Assembly: GCA_018882785.1 (NCBI GenBank)
Contig: VERI01000012.1
Span: 1-40,368, forward strand
Direction: 5' to 3'
Length of the DNA stretch: 40,368 bases
DNA from: Burkholderiaceae bacterium
GTDB taxonomy: Bacteria > Pseudomonadota > Gammaproteobacteria > Burkholderiales > Burkholderiaceae_A
The notes beneath the pieces were generated by a model. It saw only the letters and a list, made by a program, of their open reading frames with translations, made no database searches and was not told the DNA's origin. Position numbers and translations under genes: made by a program. Positions within the stretch are counted from its first letter, which is position 1. Each line of letters opens with the position of its first letter. Of the stretch, positions 39,808-40,368 are shown in pieces.

Positions 39808-39853
39808 ATCAATGATCGCCGCCATCGCCGCGGCGGAAGGGAGGGCTGAGTGA
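39800..39853 (+). CDS. 17-codon mini-gene, relic of the AAIAAAEG tail
   Basis: This tiny frame reads MNKSMIAAIAAAEGRAE and is nothing but the conserved tail of the HTPGPW-array genes. It is linked on both sides: it starts inside the previous stop (ATGAATAA) and ends as TGATG with the next start. It looks like a gene deleted down to the part that carries the next ribosome-binding site (GGAAGGGAGGG). It may be translated only to re-initiate on the next gene. Confidence 0.5.
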   Translation: MNKSMIAAIAAAEGRAE

Positions 39854-40107
39854 TGAGAAGGTACAAGTGCCATTACGTGGCCATGACTGAACAACTCGAC
39901 GGCGACTACGTTGAATTCAAAGACGTCCAACACTTGCAAGATTTGAACGCGCAGATGCTGGAGGCGTTGAAGGCGTTCGTCGGAATCGAATCCGACGCAA
40001 GGCTTATGCAAGCACGTTATGGGATAGAAATAAGAGATGACGCAATACGGGCTTTCAAGCTGATGAACGCCGCCATCGCCGCGGCAGAGGGGAGGGCCGA
40101 GGTATGA
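39853..40107 (+). CDS. Array protein with HTPGPW-type C-terminus and different N-terminus
   Basis: An 84-residue protein. The second half (MLEALKAFVGIESDARLMQ to AFKLMNAAIAAAEGRAEV) is nearly the same as that of the junction-crossing gene, but the first half (MRRYKCHYVAMTEQLDGDYVEF) is unrelated. It is a domain swap within the array. The stop overlaps the next start as ATGA, with GAGGGGAGGG upstream. Confidence 0.75.
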   Translation: MRRYKCHYVAMTEQLDGDYVEFKDVQHLQDLNAQMLEALKAFVGIESDARLMQARYGIEIRDDAIRAFKLMNAAIAAAEGRAEV

Positions 40108-40264
40108 GCAAGCACACACCGGGCCCGTGGCGAGTCAACTTCACACACAGCAAGAACGGCGTTCTTGTAAGTATCTGCATTCATTCATCAGACGGGCCCG
40201 TGCCAGCGACGTTTGATAACGCCTACCTCATGGCCGCCGCTCCGCAGATGCTGGAGGCGTTGAA
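40104..40264 (+). repeat. 161-bp near-identical duplication (copy B; copy A at 156-316)
   Basis: It matches positions 156-316 except for two bases. On the circle the copies are about 290 bases apart, start to start. Confidence 0.9.
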
Positions 40265-40368
40265 GGCGTTTGTTGGTCTTGAATCAGATGCGCGGCTTAT
40301 GGAGGCACGCTATGGTATCGAGATGGATGAAGACGCAATACGGGCTTTCAAGCTGATGAACGCCGCCA
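40104..40368 (+). CDS. HTPGPW-family small phage protein, N-terminal part (continues at position 1)
   Basis: It starts MSKHTPGPWRVNFTHSKNG and runs past the end of the window. Joined to positions 1-159 after removing the 127-base overlap, it encodes 98 residues. It is almost identical to the gene at 156 over its first 54 codons. The family is widespread in phage early regions and its function is unknown. Confidence 0.85.
   Translation, partial: MSKHTPGPWRVNFTHSKNGVLVSICIHSSDGPVPATFDNAYLMAAAPQMLEALKAFVGLESDARLMEARYGIEMDEDAIRAFKLMNAA
40242..40368. repeat. Terminal direct repeat, right copy (circular overlap)
   Basis: Second copy of the 127-base terminal overlap, identical base for base to positions 1-127. 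Joining the ends restores an open reading frame that runs from 40104 through the junction to position 159, which supports circular closure rather than a chance repeat. Confidence 0.95.

Noticed and set aside
1-40368. tRNA genes, integrase or att sites
   Set aside because: I found no cloverleaf with a CCA end, no tyrosine or serine recombinase motif and no attachment-like repeat.

Overview
The first and last 127 bases of the window are identical, so it is most likely one complete circular molecule of about 40.24 kb opened at an arbitrary point (a 127-base overlap is what a k=127 assembly leaves). The gene content is that of a bacterial virus, but I find no terminase, portal, tape-measure or tail gene, and no integrase or DNA polymerase. 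Instead there is a run of small beta-rich proteins and about seventeen proteins with Gly/Ala-rich membrane segments, several of them fused to peptidoglycan-cutting domains. The best reading is a tailless icosahedral phage with an internal membrane, comparable in plan and size to Salisaeta icosahedral phage 1 (circular dsDNA, about 44 kb, Bacteroidota host) and larger than tecti- or corticoviruses. The host is unknown. A Bacteroidota host is hinted at by a TTG-N19-TAnnTTTG promoter and by the cytosine methyltransferase with its nested companion reading frame, but many genes also carry strong Shine-Dalgarno sequences.

Layout: two long transcription units diverge from one 420-base regulatory region (34018-34439). 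The leftward unit (34017 down to 3258, minus strand, almost no gaps) holds virion and lysis genes. In transcription order it has small membrane proteins, a transglutaminase-like protease, more membrane proteins and a Pro-rich protein. Then come a 1456-residue CHAP-headed protein, two membrane proteins, three beta-rich capsid candidates and a coiled-coil protein. Next are a holin-like protein, a CHAP enzyme, a trimeric spike, an M15-like peptidase and a T4-type lysozyme. It ends with small proteins, a RadC-like protein, a 494-residue basic protein, a 2614-residue polyvalent protein (adenine methyltransferase, SF2 helicase, zeta-like kinase, ParB-like), a RadA-like ATPase and a J-domain protein.

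The rightward unit (34440 to the end, continuing through the junction to 3292) is the presumed early region. It holds small DNA-binding proteins (ribbon-helix-helix, winged helix, a duplicated HTH), a Lin1244-type replication protein, many tiny accessory genes coupled by ATGA/TAATG overlaps, a tandemly duplicated HTPGPW family, a seven-fold 10-11 bp repeat array that may be the origin, and a Dcm-type methyltransferase. The two units converge at 3258-3292.

How it may work: spike and fibre-like proteins bind the host, membrane-anchored peptidoglycan enzymes open the wall, and the polyvalent protein and RadC-like protein may enter with the DNA to counter host defence. Early genes then start replication and modify the DNA. 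These roles are inferred from domains and context; capsid assignments in particular rest on size, beta-rich sequence and position only.
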